Positions 12,120 to 25,624 of a stretch of DNA of 64,000 nt are shown here, piece after piece. Source of the stretch: Heterobilharzia americana (taxonomy: Eukaryota; Platyhelminthes; Trematoda; Strigeidida; Schistosomatidae). The DNA lies in NCBI GenBank assembly GCA_944470555.2, contig OX104127.1:153713776-153777775 (forward strand). Reading direction: 5' to 3'. The notes beneath the pieces are model-generated. The model was not told the DNA's origin and made no database searches. It saw only the letters and a list, made by a program, of their open reading frames with translations. Numbering within the stretch: the first letter of the stretch is position 1; the number at the start of each line of letters is the position of its first letter. The position numbers and the translations under genes are program-made.

Positions 12120-14395
12120 ACAGAATGACTTTGCTTCCACTGAGGTGTGAACATTGTGAAATTGTTTTTGTACACAACCTGAGTTACGTTAAATTTTGAT
12201 AACTTTCTCACTGTATAACAATAAAATAGCCTTCAATGAGTTAAAAAGTGCCTAATAAGGCACTAGTGTATATCTATTTTATATAGAAACACGATATTCT
12301 GTGGGAATTTTAAAATAGAAGTGAAGGACAAACAGTTCCTCAAATAGACTGTCATAGTTCACTTTCTTCTTTTTACAGTATTTCAGATTAAAACTGTAAC
12401 TTGTATGAGAATGTGACTAAGTATTTGGACAAAGATGTTTCAATGAACAGTTGAAACTATTTTTTGAATTTTGAATTCTAGCTGATGACATTTATTATCT
12501 TGAGATAATCTACTGACTTATTTTTAAGTTATATTAATTATTAATGATAGCAATGAAATAAACATCTACTGTTTCACTTACTAACTGATGTTAGGAAACT
12601 CGGATTGTTGAATTCTGACTTATTTGACAGTATCTGTTCCAGGCTGGTTCGGTTCAGCTGATTGAGAAGGAGAACACTCAAGAAACAAGGTATTTACCAA
12701 ATTCTGCTAATTATGCAAATTGTTTTCGTTTGTTTTAAACGTTTTCTTCAAAATAAACATTCGATGGATTTTAGAATGAGCTGAAATCTATTGTTCATTG
12801 ATCTTCATCAGGTTTAATTTTCGGAACAAATGCTAATAATTTTTTCAGTTTTAGTATCCACATGATGTCTTACAAGAAGTTGATAATTCAGTACAATCAA
12901 ATATACTTTCATTTCGTGGTACATAACACTGTCTTTGAGTTTGTCTGCCAAAATGCTCTTAACAAAATATGATACACTTTAGCAGTGATAAAACCACGAT
13001 TGAACCAAACACATTCAACTATTTGACATGCTTAGACAAAGCTGCTAGTGAATTCACTTAATCTAGTCTTAAAACCGTTTTTCCAAAATAAAAATCTCCG
13101 ATTACCCCACTTGACTGTAAAATGAATGTGATTTCGATTTAGTGGTTAATTTACACCAAAGTGTAACTAGTAAATACTGGTTATCAACAGTTAAAACTGT
13201 ACACTGAGAAACTTTATGAAATAAGTTTGCATTCCTGAGGAAGTATAAGTCACCTTTTGAATGAATACATAATCCCATTACAAAAATTGTATAAAATCAA
13301 TTTGTGTATGTAGAGCTCTTTATAGATTCCAATTAGTCATCAGACAGATGGAAGACAAAAGGCAAACACCATAATCCCAAAAGTGAAGCCTTCTAATCCT
13401 GTTTATATCCTTGTTTTTTTAAGTATATCTTGTAAATTTAATAACGTGTGGTCATTTGGCATATGGTCTTCTTAAAATGAGTGACAATTATTCGTTACAG
13501 TGGAAATACTTTATAGAGTAACTCATTCAAATAGGTAGGGTTGCTGTACGTTGACCTATGTATCCGAGTTTTAGCCAATGGATTACGGGTTATAACCATA
13601 GTCTAGGAAGCCGGCAGTTTCATTAGTCTCCACGTAATTTATGTACTTTACTTTCTACTGCGTGAACATGCCTATGGTTAACCAGTTGCGTTTTTCATTT
13701 AGACAAGCATTTACAAAACCATAATGCTACATGAAAGAAATGGTTATCATGTAAACAGCTTGTGTGCCAAGTACACGTGAAAAACAATTACATAATTAAT
13801 ATCCACTAATATATAAGTGATTAAGGTTTATGGCAATGACAGTGAAAAAGAGACACTGACTGTTAATTTAACAGAAGTTATTTCATATGACAACACACTT
13901 CGCAAACCATAATGCACGCCATCATATTAGACTCACTGAATACTAATACTAACCCTTCCTTCAGTTTCATCAATCTTCGAAAATGTTCACACGACATCAA
14001 TAATAAACACTTCAGGAAAAAGAAAAGCTGGCTAATTTTAGATAGAATAAGCTAGCCTGCAAATAAGTTTGATAAGTTAACGTGAACACTGTGGTATATC
14101 GATTGTGCATAGTAAATGTTTTCTCCTGATGTTAACCCACAAACATCTTCTCAGTGGAATAAAAATTATGTAACCACAAAACAGAAAATATCACTGCATT
14201 AAGGGTATTTTAGTAATAAGAAGAATTCCAGGAGAAAAGTGCATGTTAAGAAGAGTAGATACTCAGTGACAACCCTCAGCCACTGTTTTTGTGCTTGAGG
14301 AGCTCTCATTAGCACAGTTCAGTGCTCAACTTTGGGATATTTATATTGTTCCTTCAAAAAACGTTTAGCCTCCTGAGTCAGTGATAGTGTAGTTG
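12120..14395. other. AT-rich spacer
   Basis: No gene was recognised. Scattered short open frames have no motif support. Confidence 0.5.
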
Positions 14396-14400
14396 ACGCT

Positions 14401-14623
14401 GTTGATCGGAATGGATATAAGTAGTATATGGTATATGTTGAGAGGGCGGCAGAAATCATGGGGAATTATCAGCAATGTAGGAAGATTCTACCAAGAGAAA
14501 CGCAAGAGACAATGTAGGCGTATTAAGAGCAAATCAAGATAGAAGCAGAAGAGGAAATGAAGAGCATTGTGCAAATGACTGTCTTAGTGGAAAGTGTACA
14601 ATATTTGATGACTACTGTACAAG
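14401..14623 (+). repeat. Left arm of a near-perfect inverted repeat
   Basis: Its reverse complement recurs at 15539-15760 with about three mismatches and no length change by eye. In the plus frame the inner part of the arm reads like the N-terminal region of a gag protein (EQIKIEAEEEMKSIV then TVLVESVQYLMTTVQ) and runs on into the interior. This indicates that it is the original orientation and that the right arm is the inverted copy. Confidence 0.93.
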
Positions 14624-15540
14624 ATGTTAATAACAAACATTTCTTCCTTCTTGCGTTTCAGTCTTCTCGTTTTCAACAGTCGATATCGCCGCTTCTTGAC
14701 GTGACTTAGCTTCCGGTACCTGCAGTGCTCGATGACAAGGACTTCAAGTCGGTCACGGAGCCGGTGGGTGTCCGAATCCAGAAGTTAAGGTCGTGGTGCT
14801 TGGCAAATTGCTGAAGGGTCAAGCGAAATAGGCATGTGGTTGCGTGGAACATGTGGATGAGAAGGAGACTTGAAAGAGAACAGTTGAACACCTGGAGATG
14901 TAGTTTGATAGCCCAGCAGACAGGAGGCCGGCGATGCAGCAGTTTCGGAGCACGAAACTTTGAATAGACGGAGATCTGCTGGTATTGGCTGGGAAGTTGA
15001 CAAAACTATTTCAACGCGCACTTCCCACTTTGGGTGAGGACTCGCAGGAGCAGTTGTTGGCTACACAGCTCATCAAAAGCGTCCTGAATGCCAGACAGAT
15101 AATGGGTACAGCAGTAACTTCAGTGAAGTCACCAGAGGTAAATAACTGGAAAAAATAAATCGATAACCTTCAGGAAAAGGTGGCTGAACTTTGAATGAAT
15201 ATCAACAGACAAAGTAAATGGTTCTCATGCAGAAAACTCACACACTGAAGAAAAAACTGTCCGGAGAGGCGAGAAAGTTTTGGATGATATAATACGAATT
15301 CTATTTTTCCGACTAGACTAGATGTTGTAGGAGCCATAGATAGAGGTGCTGTGGTAGAATGCGAATCATTGATGGGGAGGTCCTGTTTCTTATGGATACG
15401 GCGGAGGAGGTCTCGCTGAGAGATAACAGTCAGTCTCAGAACAAAAGACCAAGTACACGGTGCACACGGTTGTTAGACATGCATTAGAAATCGCAGGCTT
15501 ATCAGATTGTGTCATCGAGATCGGAAGTCACAAAACGACT
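14560..15540 (+). pseudogene. LTR-retrotransposon gag-protease relic
   Basis: The interior between the inverted arms reads, with frameshifts and stops, as gag followed by an aspartic protease. Patches are AVLDDKDFKSV with IQKLRSWCLAN near 14720-14810, EEQLLATQLIKSVLNARQIM with NLQEKVAEL near 15045-15195, and IIDGEVLFLMDTAEEVS near 15365-15410. Retroelement proteases normally read DTGA at the last site, so here the catalytic Gly is replaced (DTAE). The frame continues with a HALEIAGLSDCVIEIGSHKT patch up to the right arm. No reverse transcriptase is present. The order gag then protease and the DTG-like box support an LTR element, probably Gypsy-type and distinct from those at 37-40 kb. The family name is not assigned. 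Confidence 0.65.
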
Positions 15541-15760
15541 TGTACACTAGTCATCAAATATTGTACACTTTCCACTAAGACAGTCATTTGCACAATGCTC
15601 TTCATTTCCTCTTCTGCTTCTATCTTGATTTGCTCTTAATACGCCTACATTGTCTCTTGCGTTTCTCTTGGTAGAATCTTCCTACATTGCTGATAATTCC
15701 CCATGATTTCTGCCGCCCTCTCAACATATACCATATATTACTTATATCCATTCCGATCAG
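15539..15760 (-). repeat. Right arm of the inverted repeat
   Basis: This is the reverse complement of 14401-14623. The 62-codon minus-strand frame here is simply the arm read from its other side. With the left arm it could form a long hairpin around a 915-bp loop. Confidence 0.93.
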
Positions 15761-16224
15761 CAATACCCACTGCATTAGTACTGTATTATTTACACGACAA
15801 GCTTCCACTGTTTATGAGGTACATCAGATTGGCAATGGCCATGACGACACTGATACACTGATAATCTCCCCCTCTAACAAGTCACATGAGTTTTTTTTAC
15901 ATTTCTATCTTCGTCAGCTAAACATCCTCAAAAAGTGAGCATTATCTGACCTATGAGTTTCATCATCTTATAAGAAGAAGAACTATGGAATGCCACACAT
16001 CAAGAAATAATGTATCTGTTCAAAGAACGTTTCAGACTTAACGTCATTTATTCCCAGATCAATATTTCACCATATGCAGTCTAATCGATTTATGAAGCAG
16101 AAACAGATGAATCGTTTTTCCACAGCGTGTGTTTCTGAACTCCACTAAATAGTGCAGGCTTATGTTTTTCAGTTGAGAAACTAATCAACTATTTTCAGGT
16201 TGGTATTTCTCATGGACTGACATC

Positions 16225-16400
16225 GGTTGGAGGAACATAAGAAACCTGGGAGCACTCTATAGATATTCCGTCCTAGTATGGGACTCTTGAGCAGTACGCA
16301 ACCATGAAACCTACGGTGACTGAACTCAAAACCTTCAGGTTCCATGTTCAGCATGTTACCAATTAACCACTGAAGTTCCACTGAGAGGTCGTGACTGGTG
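16225..16400 (-). repeat. tRNA-like SINE head, minus strand
   Basis: The minus strand reads TGGTTAATTGGTAACATGCT (box A-like) and, about 30 bases on, GGTTTTGAGTTCAG (box B-like), followed by a short body. It sits beside a plus-strand tRNA-like head at 16495-16640. Confidence 0.5.
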
Positions 16401-16494
16401 GCACACATTTGGTGGCCGTGAGGACAAATACTCAGCGATGACATGGATGATGGTCGCGCTATATCGCGAACTGACAGAAGTTGAAAATATGGAC

Positions 16495-16640
16495 CAATGA
16501 ATCCCGACCCAGTGGCTTAGTGGTAATGTGCTGGCCTTGGAATCTGAAGGTCCTTATTTCAATTTTTGGTGGGGTCATGGGTGCGTACTGCTGAGAAGCC
16601 ACATACTAAGATAAAACAGCAGTCCAGTGTTCTTCCAACT
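16495..16640 (+). repeat. tRNA-like SINE head, plus strand
   Basis: TGGCTTAGTGGTAATG (box A-like) is followed by a GGTCCTTATTTCAATTT stretch (weak box B). The promoter is eroded, so it is probably inactive. Confidence 0.45.
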
Positions 16641-16699
16641 GGTGTCAGTTCATGATGACTGTCAACCTGAAAAATCACGGAATCCATACAAACCCCAAA

Positions 16700-17460
16700 A
16701 CTCAGTCACATGTTAAATCTCTAAAGAAATCTATGGCGAATATCTTCAGAATACTTGTGTTAACTCCTTATCTCCTGTAAGTTCTGATGCTTCTTTGACG
16801 TTTATTGTGAAGATGTCTATTCACGAATGACCTTTTGCAGCTGTTTCCTTTTAATCTCTATTTTCTCGAGCAGTAATTTAACCCACAACAACACAGAAAT
16901 TCTAAGTGTTACACCTTTATGAATCACTATTAGTAGAATAGACAGAGTGCGTACCATGACTATGAACGTGCAAATTTTTCATGATAATAATAATGTAGTT
17001 TTAGGAAACTACAAATCTCATCATATTCTGCTGTCTTCATTTTTTCCCAACCGCTGATTTCCTGTTTTCGAGTACGATATGCTAACATAATGCAAGTCAA
17101 AGTGTTAGTACTGAATTCAGCTTTGAATGAATGTTTATGAGTCTAAAGCCTACAGAATTGATTTTAAAACTGTGAGTTTCATCACAAATAATGTCTAAAG
17201 GATACATAAGTAAATACTTACTCCTTCACCTAATGTAGCCGCTATGCATGCAAACTTTCTTTATTGGTTACTTCTGTAGCAATAAAGCAAGTAATATCAT
17301 GTTTTTAAATGTCTATATAACCATTTCTGACCTGGGAAATCGGACAGTCTTGCACATTATTCGACAATCAAAGAAAAGGTTGGAAAAGAAATACTAGCAG
17401 ACACTACCACTTGTGTAAAATATAACACCTCTTACTTAATATAAGTATGGAATTTAGGCA
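16700..17460. other. AT-rich spacer
   Basis: I see nothing here that can be supported as a gene or repeat. Confidence 0.5.
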
Positions 17461-17464
17461 CTGT

Positions 17465-17570
17465 AGTATCAGTATGGTTATGAGCAAAAAATTCTGCCTG
17501 GAACGTCATCTAGTGAACAGTACCGTATCAAACTAACTAATCTAATATGGAATAACGTTCTTTACGTCAT
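17465..17570 (+). mobile_element. Penelope-like 3'-tail fragment
   Basis: The fragment contains GGTTATGAGCA, TTCTGCC and GGAACGTCATC, then ACAGTACCGTATCA and CTAATCTAATATGGAA. These match the 3' ends of the young Penelope-like copies at 31.4-33.0 kb, in plus orientation. Only the last hundred bases are left, a typical 5'-truncated insertion. Confidence 0.8.
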
Positions 17571-17619
17571 CAAGTCTTCTAACTGCTTCACCAGAACTTT
17601 TCATATTAATTCAAATCGA

Positions 17620-19700
17620 TCTAAGTTAGAAAAGGAGGTGATTGTAATGATTGTATCTGTCTGAAATAGCAGCATCTCGCTTCATTTGATCTGATGGACA
17701 AGTTGAGCTGCCTGAACATCGAAAAAAGTTAACGTATCTTTTTCAGGCTACATATAGTGAGGAGTATAAGGATACAGATATAGAGTATAGTCAGTGAGTT
17801 TCATCTAGTTGCAGATATTCTACTTCCTAATTTACTCATGTACTTCTTTGACCTTTACCTTGGTGTTTTGTTGTCTTGTTTATGCAAGCTAGACGGGATA
17901 AAATCCAACCAGTTTACAGCGATACAGTCTTAGTATTTAGTTAATTATCTGTTTCTATAACTAGACGTCAAATAATCAGTAATTCTTGATCTTGTTTTCA
18001 GGCAAGCAAATTTATTAAACAGATAAATTATTGATATATTTATACTTTACCTTCAGTTCTTGTCGATAAATTATGACATGATGACAATAGTAAAAACGAT
18101 TCTTTATACAATAAACTGGCTAATACATGCAAACAGGTATTTCAAAGAAATAAGATTCCTGGCAAGATTTTTATTAAATATGACAATAAATATACAAAGC
18201 TTATTTCTTATAAATTTCTTCGCAATAAACATTGCTTTACACCATAAGATTACTTAACTAAAATTCAACTATCAATCATTTCCCCTTCTTGTAATGTGTG
18301 TAGGCTCAAGTGCGTCGGTATGAGTTGTAACTGCATAAAACACGTCAAATAATATGTGGTGTTTTGTTACAAGAAGTTTATCTTCCAGTTTGACAGACAT
18401 TTTTTCAAATAATGTAATTCTGACTGTACTAGTTTGTCAAGCCAAAGTAATTTGTGTTTTTCAGACTGATTAAATACACAGTTATTTCTAGAAAACCTTT
18501 GTGATGTGTGTTATTCAAAAGGTGAAATAATAACCTTAAAGCACGAAAGCATATCACAAAATATCTTCATGGAATCATTCATTAGAATAAATATTTTCAG
18601 TTTCCAGTGGATTTCTCAGCTAGATGGTTCTATAGTTTACCACACAATCTCATATTCTGAAAACTGACTACCAAGAACGTTTTCATAATGATAATTGTGA
18701 TATGTTTTCTAAATCCCAGAAATTTAGAAAATGACCATGTAAGGAGATTTAATTTTAACTATTTTTGAGATAAAATATCCTTACAAAGTCAATCGTCAGC
18801 TCTTCTGGATCATTTTAATTGGATGTTGACATTCAGTACCTCTTTCAGCTGAAAATTTGTTGTACAGTGAGGGTAGAGGAAGTATGAACCGCCATAAAGA
18901 TCACTTGTTATTGTAAGTGGAATCATCTACACAAACAGTGGGATGCATCGCTTATGTATCAGCATTTCGATTGAATGTAGCCATGGTGATACTTCCTAAA
19001 AATGTTCAGTAGAAGTAGTGAAGACACTAAACCAGTGATGAAAACAACTTGTGGTGTAGTATGGTTATGCATTTATAGTGACCACTGTATTGTACATCAG
19101 CATAAATGTAGAATATAAACTCGAAGAAACACCATGGGATGAAAACAATTTTTTACGAGTCAGAAAGTCTCAGGGTTGAAACAAAATATGGCTAGGAACA
19201 AAATATACCTTTGAATAGTATATTTACAACCTGAAGAGAAAAGCAAATTAGAAAACTTTTAAGGTTTCTAGCCATCGATTTTATTTGTCTGTTTAACTTA
19301 AGCTAAGAAGCCTCGATTTTCATCATTTTATTGTCCTTGACAGAACGCCGCGGTGTATTAGTTAGGTTGTAGTCGCGTCTTTCCCATCCAACTAATACAA
19401 TAAATTCAGCTGACTAAATATGTGTCTTACCCACTGCAGTAGATAAAAGCTTTCAACTTCGTTGATTAGATCAGTTATTTGAATAGCACCCTGCTCATTA
19501 TGTTTTCATTGCTTGCCAAGAAATACAGAGTTACCCCAAATATCCCACCAAGACATTTGTGATCAAGGGCCTGTGATCTTCATTTTTACTTCAGTTTCAG
19601 TGACTGGTTACATTAAATGGTCACTGCAGAACAGCTAATTTCATGTCTACTCCTGAGTGCTGACAAAAATCTGTCAATCATTTAGGAGTATAGTTATCAA
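17620..19700. other. AT-rich spacer
   Basis: No supported gene was found. An open frame at 18060-18257 is rich in Ile, Asn and Leu, as expected by chance in AT-rich DNA, and is not called. Confidence 0.5.
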
Positions 19701-19714
19701 GCAAAACGGCTTAC

Positions 19715-19945
19715 CATCACAATGCACTTTCATAGACTTAAGGTGGTTGCTGGAAGCTGAAAGAAAGCCCTGTCTGTCTGCTTCTTGGAACTTGTCAGTA
19801 AGGTGAATCTGAAATACCCTTATAGATTTAAATCTGCATCACTCAGCGTTTCAGTCACCAACACTAACGGTAGATCATTTGGGCCACGATTGCATAAGGT
19901 ACACTGATTGGTCTCTGGACAGTAAACATCTTCATCCTCGCGACT
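19715..19945 (-). other. Coding-like patch, Cys-containing, unidentified exon or pseudogene
   Basis: On the minus strand one frame reads SREDEDVYCPETNQCTLCN followed by GPNDLPLVLVTETLSDADLN and then a stop. Just after an AG acceptor-like site, a second frame reads HLTDKFQEADRQGFLSASSN and continues to MKVHCDG followed by a GTAAGC donor-like site. The amino-acid make-up, with three clustered cysteines and many charged residues, is unlike the chance frames around it. The two parts are in different frames with no proper intron between them, so this is likely a relic or one exon with a frameshift. I do not recognise the family. Confidence 0.35.
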
Positions 19946-20154
19946 TACCAGGTCTTACATCTATCCAGACAGACTAAGATTAGGTCAACGGAGTATATTC
20001 TGTCCTAAGATAACATATGAAAACCTTTTCTGAGCTATTTATGAACAAGTTGAGCAAAGGTCATCAATCATAAATCCACTTGGTGGAATACCATTTCACA
20101 GGTAGACGAAATAGTCAGCTTACCTAATCACTTCTCTCTCTACTTCAGATTTTT

Positions 20155-20389
20155 ATACTGACAAAGACCAGTTTCCAAGGAACAGCATGCATTTGCTAAG
20201 TAAGGAACGAATTCTGAATATCCTTGAAAATTCGCCCAAGATGTTCGGAATACTTTTTATTTTCCATATGTGTTTGGTTAATAGGATTTTGCTATCCGCG
20301 TTTTCCAAACTAAACCCAGAGTTCTCAATAAAATCATCTACTTCTGAAAGTGAAGCCGATCGAAATGTACCTTCAGGAATATGACCCAA
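20155..20389 (-). other. Coding-like open frame of 78 codons, unidentified
   Basis: The minus frame contains GHIPEGTFRSASLSEVDDFI and SGFSLENADSKILLTKHIW, which looks protein-like in composition. It lies on the same strand as, and upstream of, the patch at 19715-19945, so both could belong to one host gene or relic. There is no recognised domain, and the plus strand is also open here, which lowers confidence. Confidence 0.25.
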
Positions 20390-20399
20390 TTCATTAACC

Positions 20400-22145
20400 G
20401 TTAAAAATTATGTCAATATGAAGCAGTAAAAGACGTGACAACCTAAATAAATAACTCACTGTAAGCTAGAAGCTGAAATATTAATAAATAAGTCGCTTCC
20501 TCCGTGATTATCACACTATGATTTACATTTTTATGAAAAGAGATAATAAGTAGCCAGAATCGTATAAATGTCATCCTAACCAGCCTAAACACCAATAAAT
20601 AATACGTCAGTCACGAGTATGACAGATATCCGTAGCTCATTAATCAAGATATCCCAATACCACTTTTTAATTGGTTTGATTATTTACTATCTGATGATTG
20701 CTTTTTCCCCATTTTAACTAAGAATTTAAGGTTGATTCATGCTCATGAGCCTCTTTTTCAACTTATTATATTATATTTACCTGGTGTGGTACAGTGAACA
20801 TCCGCATACACTTATCTATTGGTCTTCATCAAACTCCAATCTACTTGAAACAAGAAAAGACTTACTTCATTTCTAGGTAAATAAGCATGAGTGACTTAGC
20901 CATGATTATTCACATGAGCACCTATAATATTTATATTGCTTAGATTATGAAACTGCTGATTCATGATTCAGAACTAGGAAGATACATAGAAACTTTGAAA
21001 AATTTCCAAGAATAGGATACAAAGTAAGTAAAGTCATGTTCTTTTTGCTTCTAAAACTTCACAAAACAATTCAAATTGAACGGCAAGATGAGACTCTGTT
21101 CCCTTAAAAATGTGTATTGAGTCAGGTAATCAGTATTGTGCAAAAAATAATGAGATCGTTTTGCCAATAAGACCGCATAAATAAATATTCAAGCAAATAA
21201 TAGTAGAAGCCGAACGTTTTATTGTTGTGACAAGATAATTGTGGTTAGACTGTAGAAGAGGAACTTGGAAATAGATCCACCATTTAAAATCTTCATACAG
21301 TGGTATTCTGCTGATGCAGCAGGCTTTTTACAAACCACAAGCCACTCTTACTGGTTTCTATAGTGATCAAAATGAACCCAATGTAATACACATGCAGACC
21401 AAATTGTCTAACTTCAGGTCATTATGAATCTGAACAATACAAAAGGTCATGTAATGTTGGTTCTATAAACAGAAAACCATTTCGAAAATTTTTTTATAGC
21501 ACCGTCTTCTTTAAAATAGTATCATACACTGAGAACTGAAGCTGGCCTTTGTAGGAACAGAAGACCCAACACTTCTGTCAAAAGTATGCGAATGCATCAG
21601 TCAGACTAGACCTTCTTGTTTCAGATTTCAACAAACAAGAAATCAGAGGTGTACACAAACTGTGGTACCAAGCCCCTTGAAATAGACAATGATGTATAAG
21701 TGTTAGTGATTACTAAAACATTCTTGCAACAGTTCATCATCCTCCGAAACTCATAACATGCTTAAGTGAATCCAAACTTGATAAATGGGGGAGGTGTTCT
21801 TATCTGGAAAGTTCTTACTAGTATGTTGCTACCATCCACCAAGTTTTAATGCTACAAAAAATTAAAAAGCCATCTGCTACATTCACTAAAAAACGACACA
21901 AACCTCACGGTTCTTCACTTAAAAATCCCAAAGTGCCACATGTTCGGTGTCTACCAGCCTTTGACTTCTCTGTGTCTGGTTTAAATACTTTACATAGCTT
22001 CTGATACATTTGATACTCAATATTCTGATAATTCATTTCATGACATCTGGCTTTGATTCAGTCAAAGATAATTGTAAATAATTACTACCTACTCATATAC
22101 TTGTAATTCTCTGTTGTTTTATTGCTCCGAATTGTCCAACCTTCA
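20400..22145. other. AT-rich spacer
   Basis: No supported gene or repeat was found. Confidence 0.45.
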
Positions 22146-22149
22146 TTGG

Positions 22150-22195
22150 CACATGGGCTCCTATGCGGATGCTTCGATATTGCCTGAATGGTATT
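22150..22195 (-). repeat. Short Sm-alpha-like SINE fragment without ribozyme
   Basis: A GGCACATGGGCTCCTATGCG stretch followed by GATATTGCCTGAA is the reverse complement of the body block at 33851-33892 and parallels 11990-12022. The hammerhead part is missing. Confidence 0.6.
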
Positions 22196-22199
22196 AAAT

Positions 22200-25100
22200 G
22201 TAATCGTAAATAACTGGAATAATCTACAGACTAAATGTAAGGCGTATAGTAAGTTTCAATACTTTCACAAGGCCTCTTATGAAATAACAAAGAATGGCAA
22301 AAATTGCTGCATAAGCTTGACATAAAATTTTCTGATTGACCTAATCTATGCATCTTGAAAGTTGCACAGTTTACAACCATTATACGCAAATTTTAAAACC
22401 TTAGATTTTGAAAACTTGAGGTTTTTTTCATACCAACGGTGTGATCGTCAAGCGAGTTGTGAGTTGAGCTGTTACGATACCGTACATTCTATGTTCGAAA
22501 CCACTTACTCAAAACTTGCTTTATCTACTCAACCCCCTTTTAGCTCTGTTTTCTCCTACTGCAGTGTACGCTTCATGGTTTGTGTTGATTTACTCTCAAA
22601 AAATAACAATCTTAAAGACACAGTGTATGTCAGTGCTAAAAAATTACCTGAGAAGTCAAAGATTAGACAGTGAAAAGCAACTAAATAGACAAAACTTATA
22701 GGCTTTTTGAAGCAGCTGAAAATAAATAGCTTTTTATAACTTTGGTGAAAGGACGTAAGCCGATTTCGCAGAAGAAATTCCTTTTCGACTTCCAACTAGG
22801 GTATGAAAAGTCACTGTCTTCTATCCTTAAATCCATCTTGAAATTATCAGCTAGTAAGTACTAGATTTCTGATCAGACAAGCGGTGTATGAGAGAGTGTA
22901 TGATTAGAAATCATTTTCTAACACGGTAAACATCTTCACACTAATAAACTCCAAAGAAATCACTGAGTTATCATATGATATTTACTCATATTAGTGCTTT
23001 ATTCTTGTAGTTAACTTGAAGTGAATCTCCATTTCAAGCAATGAAGTTTCTGATTCCCCTTCACAAAGATTTCCCTAATGTATACAATAAGTTGGTGTGT
23101 CTCTCAACTTTTAAAATCCTGCTAGTTTAAGTCATTAATTTATCTAGGTAAATTCAACTCAAAATGGTTTTTATACCGTTCATTTTTTAGTTGCTATACT
23201 ACAATACGACATTCCTCATCACTTGTTTTAACGGAAAAATGAAGACGGCTTTAAAACTTAATAATGGAATTTTGCTGTAAAGGTGTGCACATGGTATTGA
23301 AGTGCCAAGCAGAGGAAAGACAGAATAGATCACTTGATATTGTCATGAAGTCATTGTGCAATATAACAGTAGTAGTAGTAGTAATTCGTGATTTTTTTGT
23401 GTCAGAGGTCACGTCTTGCAATCTCACCTGAGTGGTTTCCAGTTAAAACTTTATTGATTCCACAGTTAAGTAGTTGAAAAACTGCTCAGCTATAGGAAAT
23501 GTCCACATGGACAGTGCAACTTTTAAATCATCTGCAGAGTCGATCATCGAATAATAATGTTGTCTCACAGAAACTTTTGATAAGGATAATTCCTGTTACA
23601 AATACACTTTCTAAATGAAATGTTCTTATGATATCATGTTTTGGTGACGGTAAGAAATCAAAATTTAAGAATAAAAATTAGGTAGTAACGTTCAGATGTT
23701 CTATTTAGACAAGGAATAAGTAATTTTCAGGGTACAGGCGTTGAAAGTTGTATCATTAAAGCAACAGTTTCATGGATATAACACAACTGAATACATGTGT
23801 AGTAGAAACATAAGATGCTTTATGAGTAGTACTACAATTCATTAGCCGCCATCCAAATTCTAATGACCATACCGTGACTTCATGCATATGCATGAAATAA
23901 AGATATAAATATAAAGCCTTTAAGTCGATAGAGTGAGAAGAATTTAATCTTTCCAGCTCATACTGATTAGTGGGTCGTGTCACATTATACATCTTCCTCT
24001 TTTTATCATTAAAAAGTTTTAGTAAGTGAATTCTACTTATATACTGTATAAAATCAGTTTTGGCTTCCAAAATCTGAATTGTCAGCATTTGAGAAGGCAA
24101 CAATGAAGTAGCCAAAGTATTATAAAAATTTTAAACCTACTTAGGAATGCAAGAATTTCAAATGAGTCACCATTTAAAAAATGATAAACCCGTTTAGTCT
24201 TTCTCAACTTTCAACTAAAAGGATTTTGATAAACTGAATCAAAAATAATCTCCTTAAGTGATTTGAAACGATATTTCCTATGATTTTTATATTAATAGTA
24301 ACAGTATTGTATCCTGCCAAATATAAATTGAACATTTTCTCAGTTCATATGACATTGTTCAAAACAGTAGATAAAAAACTCATCAAGTTTACTGAATATT
24401 AAATTATTTACATTGAAGCCTAATAATGTACTATATTGGAGAAATAGTAATAATTCGACTTGTATGTGAGGCGGATAGTAACTTGCTTTTTTGAAGTGTA
24501 CAGAAAGCACTGGAATATTATGCCTGGCTCATGGTTTAATGATTGAATCGTGAATGTGATCAAAGGATCATAACTTTCTTATTATTTCACAGAAAATCTA
24601 TCAGAAGTAATGAGAAGACATCTAATGGTACACCTTCGATATAGTAGCTATTTTCAGAGGCATTCTTATCTAAAATCCAGTATACTTGATAGGTCTGATC
24701 CTATACTTTTCAGAAAATAAAACAGTTGTATGCCTACCTATTTTCGGGAACGAAAATTTTGAATATTAAGTATTTCACACATAAAAGTCCAGGTAATATC
24801 ATTTTATTTCATGTGTTGTGTTGAATAAAGCATCAAAATTACTTCAAGTATATAAATGTATGAAATTTTGTCATTAAAGTCAATCTTAAGAATATGTAAT
24901 TAAACCGTAGTTTTGAAAAGATTTACTAATTCATTTATCACTCATGACTCTAGTTTGAGATAGGGTTTAGTTGACAGACTTCGTGTTGGTGTAAGATATT
25001 AATGACCAAAGTTGAAATATAACAAAATTTTAAGTTTTTAAACTCTCTTTTCAACATTAAGATTCATTCTTCATTTTAAGCTTTTTAATTGTATTTTGCA

Positions 25101-25620
25101 CAGCTGATCCACTTTTAAAGCTCTTTACAGTGAATAATAGCTTACTCAGGTTAACTCATTATGAATAAAGATGTATTCATCAGTAATTTTACAAATTAAT
25201 TTAAAAAGAAACTAATGATCACTGAATGATAAAATATGACCTAAACCACAATGTTTAACAATACGCCTTGTTTTACGTTGAAAGTTTTTAAAATTTCAGC
25301 TAGGCATATTGGTTCAAAAGTAACGTAACCTTCAAACACAGAATATTTCACTGCTTACTCACTAGAGAGCAAACTATTTCAGTTTGTGTGGAACGAATTC
25401 TGTCCATCACTCGGTAATGTAATCATCAAGTTTAGAGACTCAGCGTCGCAGTGCACGTTGACTGATTCTAGATTGTTGAAGCTACTTGACAAGATGACCA
25501 TCTCCACTCAGGTTTCTTGCTTGTCAGTACTCGTCAGCAAGATACAGCTGCAACCTCAAGGAAACTGACATCCTCTCGGAGATAAGAACTCTTATGATGC
25601 AATGCTCCAGCCATAGACGT
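22200..25620. other. AT-rich spacer with long motif-free frames
   Basis: Open frames at 22362-22673 (plus, 103 codons) and 23756-24115 (minus, 119 codons) lack recognisable domains, are read across on the other strand or in other frames, and have no splice context. They are not called as genes. A very short (TAG)n run is at 23370-23381. Confidence 0.45.
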
Positions 25621-25624
25621 AAGT

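Noticed and set aside
23756..24115. 119-codon minus-strand frame
   Set aside because: There is no domain, no splice context and no motif; it is compatible with chance, though it is one of the longer open frames in the AT-rich region.
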